Source: Cytophagaceae bacterium
Lineage (GTDB): Bacteria; Bacteroidota; Bacteroidia; Cytophagales; Spirosomataceae
Direction: 5' to 3'
Length of the DNA: 64,000 nucleotides
Assembly (NCBI GenBank): GCA_027491315.1
Contig: JAIXWL010000001.1
Location: forward strand, 546,597-610,596
The stretch's first letter is position 1; every line of letters begins with the position of its first letter. A model generated the notes under the pieces. It did not search any database. It saw only the letters and a program-made list of their open reading frames with translations, and was not told the DNA's origin. Below are positions 25,445-34,342 of this stretch, one piece after another. Both the position numbers and the translations under genes were made by a program.

Positions 25445-27682
25445 ATGAAAATCAGTAAATTAAATGGATTAATGTATGTGTGTCTATTATTGGCCACACA
25501 TTTGACATGGGCTCAAAATAAAGCCAAGCAGCCTGTATATCAAGACACTCCTTTTTGGCAGGATTATAGTGTCAAATATTATCTCGCTAAAGATCAGTCA
25601 ATTGATTTAAATGCGAGCTATTCCGATAGAAATGGTAATATTATTTTGTTTGGATCTACAGGAACCCTTTTGCCACACGATGGACAGTTTTTGTATCCTG
25701 GGACTTTGATAAAAGATACTAAATACCGGACCAGCGCACCTAAACGAATGGCAGCATTGACATCGTATCAGAAGCAATTTGTTTTGATAGATGATAAGGC
25801 CATTTTAAGTCACGCTTTTGCAGGTAGTATTTATTCAAAACATGAATTAGCTAAGGCGAATCAAGTGGTTGGAGGTAAAGACTTTGCCTTTTTAATTTCG
25901 GATGGAACTAGTATTCATTGGGTGAAAGATTCTAAAACCTTGTTCAAAGGAGATTTATCAGGAGAACAGGTCTTGGATATGAAATATCAGGCATCTAGCC
26001 AGACGTATTTTATATTGGGAAAACAAGGCTTGTATCAATTTACTCCAGCTTCAAGAAGTATTTCTAAACTTATCGCTGGTGGACCATTCACGGCTTTTGA
26101 TATAGCAGAAAATTCGACCAAGGCTTATGTTGGGACTAATTCGGGCTATCAGGTGCTTGATATTTCCTTGAAACAAGTGGGCGAAACGCAACAAAAATTA
26201 CCTTGGACGGAAATTACGGCCATTAAAGTGATTGGAGATAAAGTTTGGTTTGGTTCTTCCAAAGGCGCTTTTGCTTTGAAGAAAGATGGTAAGTTTGATT
26301 ATTATAATGGAGAAAGGTGGTTGCCAAGCAATGTTGTTAAGCACATAGCTGAAGGGCCTAAAAATTCCGTGTTAATCACTACTACGGGAGGTTTAGGACA
26401 AATTTGTTTTAAGAAAATGACCTTGCATGAAAAGGCTGTTTTTTATGATGAGCAAGTGAGAAAACGACATATTAGAAATGGATTTAATGCTTCTTTAGAT
26501 GGTATGCAAAAAGGAAATTTAAGTACTGGATATTTGGCTGATTCAGATAATGATGGACTTTGGACATCCATGTATTTGGGAGGAGAAATTTTCCGTTATG
26601 CGGCAACGAAAGATCCAGAAGCCTTGCAAAATTGTCGGGAGTCATTAGACGCCATGGAGCGTTTATATAAATTAACTCCAGTTCCAGGATTCCCCGCACG
26701 TTCCTTTGAGCGTCGTGGTTTTATCTCAAGTTTATCCGATCCAGAGCGCTGGCAGCCATCACCTGATCCTGAGTGGGATTTTAAATCTACCACGAGTAGT
26801 GATGAGGTGATTGGGCATATTTTTGCCTTTGGTGCTATGGCCGAATTAGTGGATGATCCCGATTTAAAGAAACGATCAATCGTCTTGATTGATACATTAA
26901 TGTCGCATATCTTGAAAAATGATATGTATTTAATTGACTTCGACGGAAAGCCAACTTTATGGGGAAAATGGAATCCCAAATATGTTAATGCTTTCCCGAC
27001 TAACGTAGGGGATAGGAAATTAAATTCATCCAATATTACAGCCATGCTGCAAACTGCCTATCATTTTACTAAGAAAGAAAAGTATAAGCAAAAGGCGTTT
27101 GAACTATTAATAAAACATGGATATTATGAGAATTTAATGCGTCCATTTAGTGTGTTAGGCCGTGCTGGAAAGGATGCGGATGCCCATGCTCAAAACATGT
27201 CGGATGGTTGGAATCACTCCGATGATGAAATGTATTATGTAGGTTATTGGGGGCTATACCGATATGCTTTCAATGATACCTTAAAAGCTAGTTTCAAGAA
27301 ATCCATCCTGGATCACTGGCAAATAGAGCGCCCAGAGAAAGAGGGAGCATGGAATATTTTCACGGCATTAACTGGGACTAAACAATTTGATTTAAATGAG
27401 GCCGCCTGGTATTTGCGGGAACACCCTTTGGATATGATTGATTGGGCAATTCAAAATAGCCACCGTAAGGATATAGTAAAAGTGGCGGATAATTTCCGTC
27501 GTCAAACAACCCAAGAAGTTTTACCACCAGACGAAAAACCCATCATGCGCCATAACGCAAATCAGTTCAATATGGATCGTAATGGGGGGAATGGTTTATC
27601 TGAGCACAGTGCAGGAGATATTTGGCTTTTGCCTTATTGGATGGGTCGTTATTTAGGGGTGATTTCAGCGCCTAAAAAGTAA
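25445..27682 (+). CDS. Unknown exported protein: propeller-like N-terminus plus alpha/alpha-toroid-like C-terminus
   Basis: 745 residues with signal peptide ending ...LTWAQ. Residues ~30-330 contain short beta-rich repeats (ILFGSTGTLL, AYVGTNSGYQVLD, VWFGSSKGAFALKKDG, VLITTTGGLGQICF) like sensor-type propeller blades. Residues ~340-740 are helical with aromatic and acidic motifs (DSDNDGLWTSMYLGGEIFRY, ADAHAQNMSDGWNHSDDEMYY, NGLSEHSAGDIWLLPYWMGR) reminiscent of (alpha/alpha)6 glycosidase or lyase folds. I do not recognise the family. It is the last gene of the SusCD cluster, 24 nt after the sialidase-like gene, so a glycan-related role is likely. Tandem AAACCTA leaders precede the ATG. Confidence 0.75.
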   Translation: MKISKLNGLMYVCLLLATHLTWAQNKAKQPVYQDTPFWQDYSVKYYLAKDQSIDLNASYSDRNGNIILFGSTGTLLPHDGQFLYPGTLIKDTKYRTSAPKRMAALTSYQKQFVLIDDKAILSHAFAGSIYSKHELAKANQVVGGKDFAFLISDGTSIHWVKDSKTLFKGDLSGEQVLDMKYQASSQTYFILGKQGLYQFTPASRSISKLIAGGPFTAFDIAENSTKAYVGTNSGYQVLDISLKQVGETQQKLPWTEITAIKVIGDKVWFGSSKGAFALKKDGKFDYYNGERWLPSNVVKHIAEGPKNSVLITTTGGLGQICFKKMTLHEKAVFYDEQVRKRHIRNGFNASLDGMQKGNLSTGYLADSDNDGLWTSMYLGGEIFRYAATKDPEALQNCRESLDAMERLYKLTPVPGFPARSFERRGFISSLSDPERWQPSPDPEWDFKSTTSSDEVIGHIFAFGAMAELVDDPDLKKRSIVLIDTLMSHILKNDMYLIDFDGKPTLWGKWNPKYVNAFPTNVGDRKLNSSNITAMLQTAYHFTKKEKYKQKAFELLIKHGYYENLMRPFSVLGRAGKDADAHAQNMSDGWNHSDDEMYYVGYWGLYRYAFNDTLKASFKKSILDHWQIERPEKEGAWNIFTALTGTKQFDLNEAAWYLREHPLDMIDWAIQNSHRKDIVKVADNFRRQTTQEVLPPDEKPIMRHNANQFNMDRNGGNGLSEHSAGDIWLLPYWMGRYLGVISAPKK

Positions 27683-27691
27683 AAATTTCCT

Positions 27692-27724
27692 AACGTTGTC
27701 AAGGTTTCAAACCTTGACAACGTT
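27692..27724. repeat. 33-bp perfect palindrome, copy B
   Basis: Arms AACGTTGTCAAGGTTT and its exact reverse complement around a single C. It fills the gap between convergent genes ending at 27682 (plus) and 27737 (minus), so it may serve as a two-way terminator. It belongs to the same family as copies at 5823, 28787 and 40394. Confidence 0.85.
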
Positions 27725-27736
27725 GAATTTTGCAGA

Positions 27737-28573
27737 TTAGTTTCCCAAAAAATATCTATAAACTGATTTTACATGATCGGTTTGAATTAGATCTACTCCC
27801 AGTTCTTTCGCTTTTTGATAATTAACAGCTTGGTCTAGCGGTCCTAATACATCAGAATAAACGCGGATATTTTTTTCATGAAGTGCTTTCACCAATTGTT
27901 CATTGATCCGAAGCCAATTGACATCAAAAGCATAAGGTGCTAAACGTTTTATTTTAGCGTCCATTTCATCGAACTTATTTAAGCTGGGCATTCTTTTGCT
28001 TTTAGGGTCTTCCATTCTTAATTTTTCTAAGAAATCATCATCGCCATAATAAACAGACTCTTTATCCAGCTGATATTTTTTCATTAAATTCAATAAAGGT
28101 TTGGGTGCCACCTGCTTGCAATCCACATAAATAAACGTTTTTGTTTTTTTCTGTTTATTCCATTTCTGGACTAATTGAAGTGTTTCTTCTAGTGTAGGAA
28201 TTCGCTCCTCGGAGAATTTTGCTTCCCAGCCTTTGTTTGCTTTTAATTGTTTGATTTCTTTTAAAGTCAATTGGGCAATAGGTCCTGTACCATTGGTAGT
28301 TCGGTTCAAAGTTCCATCATGTAAAATAACCAATTGATTGTCTTTGGAGGTTCTGACATCAATCTCAATGAAATCCACTCCCATATCTAAAGCTTTTTGA
28401 AAGGTAGCCAAAGTATTTTCAGGAGCTAATCCTGAGTTTCCACGATGGGCCGAAATTCGAAGCTTTTGTTGTGACTTATAGGTCCATGCTTCAATTTGGT
28501 TAGGGCTGTTGGACCTCTGGCAAGACATGATGCTAGCCATGGATAATGCTATTATCCAAATGTTTTTTTTCAT
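27737..28573 (-). CDS. Glycerophosphodiester phosphodiesterase lipoprotein
   Basis: 278 residues with a lipobox cysteine (SIMSCQRS). GDPD motifs: ISAHRGNSGLAPENTLATF (catalytic His, Arg and Glu), DFIEIDVRTSKDNQLVILHDGTLNRTT (metal-binding Glu/Asp and second His), and a late LIQTDHVKSV. The enzyme splits glycerophosphodiesters into glycerol-3-phosphate and an alcohol; lipid anchoring places it in the periplasm or on the surface. AAACCTAT lies 5 nt before the ATG. It is divergent from the lipoprotein at 28866, with palindrome C between them. Confidence 0.9.
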   Translation of the reverse strand: MKKNIWIIALSMASIMSCQRSNSPNQIEAWTYKSQQKLRISAHRGNSGLAPENTLATFQKALDMGVDFIEIDVRTSKDNQLVILHDGTLNRTTNGTGPIAQLTLKEIKQLKANKGWEAKFSEERIPTLEETLQLVQKWNKQKKTKTFIYVDCKQVAPKPLLNLMKKYQLDKESVYYGDDDFLEKLRMEDPKSKRMPSLNKFDEMDAKIKRLAPYAFDVNWLRINEQLVKALHEKNIRVYSDVLGPLDQAVNYQKAKELGVDLIQTDHVKSVYRYFLGN

Positions 28574-28786
28574 ATTAAATAGGTTTCATAATTTGAAAAA
28601 GACTATCATTTTTCAAATTCAAAATTAAGCATCTATTGGCATTTATTTGGAGAAAATAGGGCTATTGAATATTAAATTTATGAGTAATGATTTTTCTTGA
28701 AATATCGAATTTTAAAGGTAAAAAAACAGGCTTCCAAGATTATCAATATTTTGGACAATATGGGTGAAATGTAATTCGTTATCGAC

Positions 28787-28819
28787 AACGCTGTCAAGGT
28801 TTCGAACCTTGCCAGCGTT
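28787..28819. repeat. 33-bp palindrome, copy C
   Basis: Arms AACGCTGTCAAGGTT and AACCTTGCCAGCGTT around TCG; one mismatch in 15. It lies in the spacer between two divergently transcribed genes (28573 minus, 28866 plus), so here it cannot be a simple terminator. It is very close in sequence to copy B at 27692. Confidence 0.82.
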
Positions 28820-28865
28820 AAGATTTTTAATTAACTTGAAAGCTATTTACAAGCCCTCAAAACCT

Positions 28866-30056
28866 ATGAAAGTTCATTATTTATTAGTCCTTGCAGGAAT
28901 GATGGCTTGTCAACCTACTAAGCCTTCCCATACCATGATTAACCCAGAAAATAGTTTTGCTTACGATTATGATTTATTGAAAAATGATCCTACGACCGTA
29001 TTATTAAGTCAAGGAGATCAACAAGTGCTTATAGTAGGAAAATACCAAGCACGGGTTATGACTAGTAGCTCTCAGGGGGCGGCAGGATTTAGCTATGGTT
29101 GGATTAATCATGAACTTATTAAATCGGGGAAATTGGGTCCACATATGAATGCATTTGGGGGAGAGGAACGCTTTTGGTTGGGACCTGAGGGTGGCCAATT
29201 TTCCGTGTATTTTAAAAAAGGAGATCCTTTTACTTTTGAACATTGGCAGACTCCAGCCATCATTGATACAGAGACTTATCCATTAGTAAAATCAGATGGG
29301 CAAAAGGCCCTTTTTCATAAGGATTTTGAGATAGAGAATTATTCAGGAACTCATTTTAACGTTTCTCTTGATCGAGAAATCAAATTATTAAATCAGGAAG
29401 AAGCCTCGAAACATTTACAGGTCCCATTGGAAGGTATTTCTTGGGTAGGCTATCAGACAGATAATGTATTAAAGAATACGGGGAAAGATTGGAATAAAGC
29501 AAGTGGGGTGTTGTCGATTTGGTTATTGGGGATGATGAAAGCCTCTGATCAAAATACTATTTTAATTCCTTATCAAAAAGGACAGGAGGCGGCCATAAAT
29601 GATGCCTATTTTGGTCAGATTCCTGCGGATAGACTCATCAAAAAAAAGGGTATGCTCTACTTTAAAGCCGATGCCAATTCAAGAGGTAAATTGGGAATTC
29701 CTCCTAAAGCGCTGGTATCTTTAGCTGCTAGTTATGATGCCGCCAACCATGTCTTGACAATTCTTCAATTTGATTATCATGGTGATCAGGAATATGTCAA
29801 TTCCATGTGGGAAATTCAGGAAAAGCCCTACCAAGGAGATGCGCTCAATGCCTATAATGATGGCAAAAATGATACGGGTACTCAGATGGGTAAATTTTAT
29901 GAATTGGAAAGCTCTTCTCCGGCCGTGGCGCTGCATCACGGTCAGTCGCTGAGGCATGTTCAAAGAACCTTTCATTTAGAAGCCTCTGAAGAAAAATTGA
30001 ATCAGGTTTGTCAAAAATTACTGGGAATCGAACTGAAGAATTTGCCTTGGAAATAA
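28866..30056 (+). CDS. Lipoprotein of unknown function (possibly DUF6786 family)
   Basis: 396 residues from the ATG at 28866, which gives a lipoprotein signal MKVHYLLVLAGMMACQPT; an open extension upstream would translate palindrome C and is not credible. Notable conserved-looking blocks: FGGEERFWLGPEGGQFSVYF and LPWK at the C-terminus. The pattern resembles proteins annotated DUF6786 with a mutarotase-like beta-sandwich, but I recall this only loosely. No catalytic function is assigned. A two-way hairpin terminator follows directly after the stop. Confidence 0.75.
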   Translation: MKVHYLLVLAGMMACQPTKPSHTMINPENSFAYDYDLLKNDPTTVLLSQGDQQVLIVGKYQARVMTSSSQGAAGFSYGWINHELIKSGKLGPHMNAFGGEERFWLGPEGGQFSVYFKKGDPFTFEHWQTPAIIDTETYPLVKSDGQKALFHKDFEIENYSGTHFNVSLDREIKLLNQEEASKHLQVPLEGISWVGYQTDNVLKNTGKDWNKASGVLSIWLLGMMKASDQNTILIPYQKGQEAAINDAYFGQIPADRLIKKKGMLYFKADANSRGKLGIPPKALVSLAASYDAANHVLTILQFDYHGDQEYVNSMWEIQEKPYQGDALNAYNDGKNDTGTQMGKFYELESSSPAVALHHGQSLRHVQRTFHLEASEEKLNQVCQKLLGIELKNLPWK

Positions 30057-30057
30057 T

Positions 30058-30085
30058 AAAAGCTCAAGATTTATCCTGAGCTTTT
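30058..30085. terminator. Bidirectional intrinsic terminator
   Basis: Perfect 9-bp stem AAAAGCTCA / TGAGCTTTT with a 10-nt loop, placed between the convergent stops at 30056 (plus) and 30108 (minus). The A/T ends give a T run in both directions. Confidence 0.8.
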
Positions 30086-30107
30086 AACCTGTATTAGGTA
30101 AATCTAT

Positions 30108-32537
30108 CTACTCCTCATCCATCATACTTCTACGCTGCTTAGCTGCTTGTTTGGTAGTTTTGATTCGGTAATTGAAGGTTAAATTGAACTGCGTCAAACG
30201 ACCTTGAAACTCGGATTTGGTATAAAATCCAGTACCTCTGGTTTCTGAACGCATGATTCTTGAACTAAAAACATCTAAGATATTTAAGGTCAATGTTCCA
30301 TTTCCTTTCATGATATCTTTACTCGCTGATAAATCCATCCAAGCTATATACCCTCTTGTTCCTTGTGCGGTATTTTGAGGGGCTTCGTAGTTTGCTCTCA
30401 CTTGGGCATCTACGCCACCCCCTAATTTAATTCGGGAAGTATGACGCGCAAACCAAGAATATGTATCACTTACATAAGTAGGGTCAATATTGCTGGCATC
30501 AGCTTTGGCACGAAAAATATTGATACTCAAATCAGCCTTCCAGGCTTTACTTAAGTTAGAGGAACCTGTAAACTCTGCTCCCATGGAAACTTCATTTTTG
30601 AAGTTTTGGGGTAATGTAACAGAAAAACCATTGGCATCAACCTGACGAATACGGTCAATTTTTCCATCTGTATTTCGATAATAAATGGACGAGCTGATGC
30701 TTCCATTTTCATAATATTTTACGTGCCCTAAATCAAAAGCATCCGTGAATTGTGGATTTAAATTAGGGTTACCGGAGAAAAAGTTTCGGTTGTCAGAAAA
30801 TGTAACAAAAGGGCTTAATTCATTGTAAGTAGGTCTACGCACCCTTCTAGAATAACCTAGCTGAAAGGAATTATCTGCCGACAAAGAATAAGTAAAATGG
30901 GCACTAGGAAAGAGATTGGCGTAGTTTCTTGGATTCTTTTCTTGGGTTTGCAATAACTCCGTACGGATATCCGTCATCTCCCCACGAATACCTACTTGAT
31001 AAGAAAACTTCTTGATTTTGGTACCCCAAATGGCATAGGCAGCTGTAATATTTTCGTTATAAACAAAGTTATTTTGTAAACCAGGAACCACGGTATACTC
31101 TCCGGTTTCTTGTCTTTGAGTGACAATGTAATCGTTCGTCATATCCCGGAAACTTGTACGTAAACCTGTTTCTATTTTACCATCTTTCCCAACCGGATTT
31201 ACATAATCCGCTTGTAAAATCCATTGATGTTCTGCTTCATCATTCAGGGATTTTTGAATTCTTGAATTTTCTGGAAATGCACTTCCATCAGGTCTTTTTC
31301 CTACCTGAGTGAACAATTGATCTGAGCTCTCCCAATAATCCAAATAGCGCAAATCAGCGGTAAATTCTTTTCCCTTTCGGGCATAGGATTTCTTGAAGGT
31401 TAAGGCATATTCACTATTAGGCTCCGCCTCTTTCTCGTCCTGTTGACGGTCAGTAATACTATATAAATTGCTTAAGCTTTTTTGGTAATCCAAATAATGG
31501 AAATCGGAAATACGACGAACGTCGGTTCTTCGGAAAATATACGAACCGGTCAATACCGTTTTTTCATTGAAAAAGTAATCAGCCCCACCACGAATATTAT
31601 TAACCATTCCCCTGACGTTATTTTGAGAGGTTTGTTGTAAATAATTGGTCTGACCTGGGGTATACACCTCCTGATAAATATTACCTCTTCCTGGGGTTCT
31701 ACGGTAAAACAATCCGTAGTTTAAAAAGAAATTCAGTTTGTCTTTGCGGTAATTGACAATGGCTGTCGCACCGAAATTCTCAGGATATCCTGTAGTCGTT
31801 TCAATGGCACCGTTAAAGCCCTGATTCTGATTTTTTTTCAAAACAATGTTGATGATTCCTGCCATACCTTCTGCCTCATACCGGGCCGAAGGATTGGTGA
31901 TCACTTCCACTTTTTCGATTAAATTTCCTTGCAAAGACTGTAAGCCGCCTGATCCACTAATGCCCACTAAAGTAGATGGTTTGCCATCAATTAAAATACG
32001 GACATTGTCACTTCCTCTTAGTTTGACAGCACCTTCACCATCTACTTGAATAGAAGGTAGATTTCCTAAAATTTCAGAGGCTGTCGCACCACGATTGGCT
32101 AAATCGGTGCCAACATTAAAAATTCGCTTATCTAAGGCCAATTCCATGGATGCCTTTTGACCTTTCACAGTCACCTCTTCCAAGGTTTTGGATGAGGCCT
32201 TTGCTTCCAATACGCCCAATTGAATGGTTTGATTGTCTTTATTGATATTGATTCCTTTTTGAGTAATGGTTTCAAAGCCAACGCTTTCAATGACCACATC
32301 ATAAGTCCCATAAACCACATCCGTTGAAAAATGACCTTTATCATCACCTATTCCCCCTGTAATAAGTTTTTGGGCACCTGCTTGAAATATTCGAATGCTA
32401 GAAAATGGTACAGGAGCTTTAGAATCTTTTTCAATAATTTGACCTTTGATCTTGCCTTTGGGGCCTATTTGAGCTACAATTTGAAAACTTAGGACAAAAA
32501 GAAGGTACGTAATGCTTACTAGGTATTTAACTTTCAT
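30108..32537 (-). CDS. TonB-dependent receptor (outer-membrane beta-barrel family)
   Basis: 809 residues from the ATG at 32537, giving a signal peptide (MKVKYLVSITYLLFVLSF ... IVAQ); the open extension to 32600 has no signal character. After the signal come a carboxypeptidase-regulatory-like domain (GKIKGQIIEKDSKAPVPFSSIRI), a plug (NLPSIQVDGEGAVKLRGSDNVRILIDGKPS and EVITNPSARYEAEGMAGIINIVLKK), and a barrel of the 'outer membrane beta-barrel family' type. There is no SusD partner, so this is a stand-alone transporter, perhaps for iron complexes or peptides. Its divergent neighbour is the ApbE-DUF2271 gene, a pairing compatible with metal or flavin redox functions. Confidence 0.92.
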   Translation of the reverse strand: MKVKYLVSITYLLFVLSFQIVAQIGPKGKIKGQIIEKDSKAPVPFSSIRIFQAGAQKLITGGIGDDKGHFSTDVVYGTYDVVIESVGFETITQKGININKDNQTIQLGVLEAKASSKTLEEVTVKGQKASMELALDKRIFNVGTDLANRGATASEILGNLPSIQVDGEGAVKLRGSDNVRILIDGKPSTLVGISGSGGLQSLQGNLIEKVEVITNPSARYEAEGMAGIINIVLKKNQNQGFNGAIETTTGYPENFGATAIVNYRKDKLNFFLNYGLFYRRTPGRGNIYQEVYTPGQTNYLQQTSQNNVRGMVNNIRGGADYFFNEKTVLTGSYIFRRTDVRRISDFHYLDYQKSLSNLYSITDRQQDEKEAEPNSEYALTFKKSYARKGKEFTADLRYLDYWESSDQLFTQVGKRPDGSAFPENSRIQKSLNDEAEHQWILQADYVNPVGKDGKIETGLRTSFRDMTNDYIVTQRQETGEYTVVPGLQNNFVYNENITAAYAIWGTKIKKFSYQVGIRGEMTDIRTELLQTQEKNPRNYANLFPSAHFTYSLSADNSFQLGYSRRVRRPTYNELSPFVTFSDNRNFFSGNPNLNPQFTDAFDLGHVKYYENGSISSSIYYRNTDGKIDRIRQVDANGFSVTLPQNFKNEVSMGAEFTGSSNLSKAWKADLSINIFRAKADASNIDPTYVSDTYSWFARHTSRIKLGGGVDAQVRANYEAPQNTAQGTRGYIAWMDLSASKDIMKGNGTLTLNILDVFSSRIMRSETRGTGFYTKSEFQGRLTQFNLTFNYRIKTTKQAAKQRRSMMDEE

Positions 32538-32734
32538 AGTTTTTTTGATAACAGCCCGAATATGGGACTTAGAGGTAATTTTTTTCGTAAAAATCGACAA
32601 AATGGGGATTAATTACAACGTAAATACAGATAGCCGTCTAATAATCAGGGCAGAGCCGCGTTTATAAAAAGGAATTATTTTTGCTTTGGGTAGACACAAA
32701 AGAGGACTTTATCTATATTTTGAAGAGCTAACAA

Positions 32735-32779
32735 ATGAATAAAATTAAATTTCGACATCAAAAAACCCTAATGAAATAG
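32735..32779 (+). other. 14-codon open frame in phase with the ApbE gene, ended by TAG
   Basis: ATG at 32735 opens MNKIKFRHQKTLMK and stops at TAG (32777-32779), one codon before the annotated start of the ApbE-DUF2271 gene and in the same frame. Its basic sequence would make a natural n-region for the hydrophobic segment downstream, so it may be the original signal-peptide start interrupted by a nonsense codon, or a translated leader. Confidence 0.4.
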
Positions 32780-32782
32780 CTT

Positions 32783-34282
32783 ATGTTAAAATCCCTTGGC
32801 CTTGCGGCCCTTTCTGTTGCTACGCCTCAACTTACATCTACCCAATCTTCTGGTATCTATGTTTCTCAAATGGATCATTTATTGGGAACATCTTTAGACC
32901 TTAAAATAGCTGCTTCACATTATGGAGCTGCTAAAAAAGCAGAAGCCAGCCTGCTTGCTGAAGTACAGCGCCTGAGTCAAATTTTGGGTACTTATCATTC
33001 CAATACCGAGTTTAATCAGTGGATGGCAAGTCAAGGAGAATTTAAACCTGTATCAATCGATTTACTACAAGTACTAAAACAATTTGATGCCTGGAATGAA
33101 AAAACAGGAGGCATCATCAATGCTTCCTCGGAAGAAATTACTCAGGTGTGGAAAGCAGCCAGTGCAGCAAATCAATTACCCCCTCAAGAGAATATTCAAG
33201 CGGCTGTCCGCTTAGCCCAACAGAAACATTGGGAAATCAATGAATTGGAACAAAGCATTGCTAAAACTAGCCAAGCTACCTTGCGCTTGCATTCGTTTGC
33301 AAAATCTTATGTCATGCAAAAAGCAGCAGAGAAGGCTTTAGCGACAGAAGGAATCCATGGAATTGTTTTAAATGTAGGAGGAGATATCCTCATTAAAGGA
33401 AATGGAGTAGATCAAATTTCAATAAAAGATCCCCGTAATTTTGCTGAAAATGCGGCTCCACATTCCCAAATTATTGTGGAAAATAAAGCGGTAGCTACTT
33501 CAGGAGATTATCAAAGAGGATTTGAAATCAATAAACAATGGTTTTCACATGTGATCAATCCCTTGACTGGTCAACCTGCCTCAGATATTATCAGTGCCAC
33601 AGTCGTACATCCTGATGCAGTAACAGCAGGTGCTTTGTCTACTGCTTTTCAAGTGATGACTCCCCAACAAAGTGAGCGCCTAGCCGCTGCCATTCCTGAT
33701 ACAGATTATTTAATTCTTACGAAATCAGGAGAGGAATATAGTAGCCCCAACTGGAAAAATTTACTTGCTTCTAGCGCTCCGAGTGTTAGTCCATCTAGTT
33801 TTAGTACCAACATCCTAATGGTCAATCAAAAGGAGAAAATGTGGACGGAAAAACAAGAATTACAGATCAAATTTGAGTTAGCCAGTTTTGAAGGTAGATT
33901 TCGTCGGCCATTTGTAGCCGTTTGGGTAGAAGATGAAAATCATAAGCCAATTAGACGTATCGCATTATGGTTCAATAAGCCAAGATGGTTGCCTGATTTA
34001 CGTTCTTGGTATGCCGCCCAGAGAGAAAGTGCAATTGATATCGCCTCCTTAGCCAGTGCTACTCGTTCACCTGGGGAATATACCTTAGTATGGGATGGAA
34101 AGAATGACGCAGGTCAGTATGTCAAACAAGGAAAATATACGGTGTATATTGAAGCCGCTCGTGAGCATGGGACTTACCAATTGATGAAACAAGAAATGAA
34201 TTTCAATGGTAAAGATCAAAAACAAACACTTTCGGGAAATGAAGAAGTAACCGGTGCTTCTTTAAATTACGTAGCCAAATAA
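32783..34282 (+). CDS. apbE: ApbE-type FAD:protein FMN transferase fused to DUF2271
   Basis: 499 residues. Residues ~25-330 match ApbE flavin transferases, which attach FMN covalently to Thr/Ser of periplasmic redox proteins: MDHLLGTSLDLKI opening, GIVLNVGGDILIKG, the SISDPR-type ISIKDPRN, ATSGDYQRGF, and HVINPLTGQPASDIISATVVHPDAVTAGALSTAFQVM (Mg-binding region). Residues ~345-480 are a DUF2271 domain (FEGRFRRPFVAVWVEDENH ... GEYTLVWDGKNDAGQYV). Fusions of this type are found beside PepSY proteins, as here. The signal peptide from 32783 is short (MLKSLGLAALSVATPQLTS); an in-frame ATG upstream is blocked by TAG. Confidence 0.88.
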   Translation: MLKSLGLAALSVATPQLTSTQSSGIYVSQMDHLLGTSLDLKIAASHYGAAKKAEASLLAEVQRLSQILGTYHSNTEFNQWMASQGEFKPVSIDLLQVLKQFDAWNEKTGGIINASSEEITQVWKAASAANQLPPQENIQAAVRLAQQKHWEINELEQSIAKTSQATLRLHSFAKSYVMQKAAEKALATEGIHGIVLNVGGDILIKGNGVDQISIKDPRNFAENAAPHSQIIVENKAVATSGDYQRGFEINKQWFSHVINPLTGQPASDIISATVVHPDAVTAGALSTAFQVMTPQQSERLAAAIPDTDYLILTKSGEEYSSPNWKNLLASSAPSVSPSSFSTNILMVNQKEKMWTEKQELQIKFELASFEGRFRRPFVAVWVEDENHKPIRRIALWFNKPRWLPDLRSWYAAQRESAIDIASLASATRSPGEYTLVWDGKNDAGQYVKQGKYTVYIEAAREHGTYQLMKQEMNFNGKDQKQTLSGNEEVTGASLNYVAK

Positions 34283-34302
34283 GTAGATTAAAATTTTTCT
34301 TT

Positions 34303-34330
34303 GGAGCTCATGTGCCATCATGGGCTCCTT
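34303..34330 (+). terminator. Hairpin between ApbE and PepSY genes
   Basis: 10-bp stem GGAGCTCATG / CATGGGCTCC (one G-T wobble) with loop TGCCAT, followed by TTTAT. It lies 20 nt after the ApbE stop and just before the next ATG, so it may be an attenuator lowering expression of the PepSY gene. Confidence 0.5.
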
Positions 34331-34342
34331 TATACCAAACGT

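Noticed and set aside
28764..28865. Longer start of the unknown lipoprotein
   Set aside because: It would translate palindrome C and remove the lipoprotein signal from the N-terminus.
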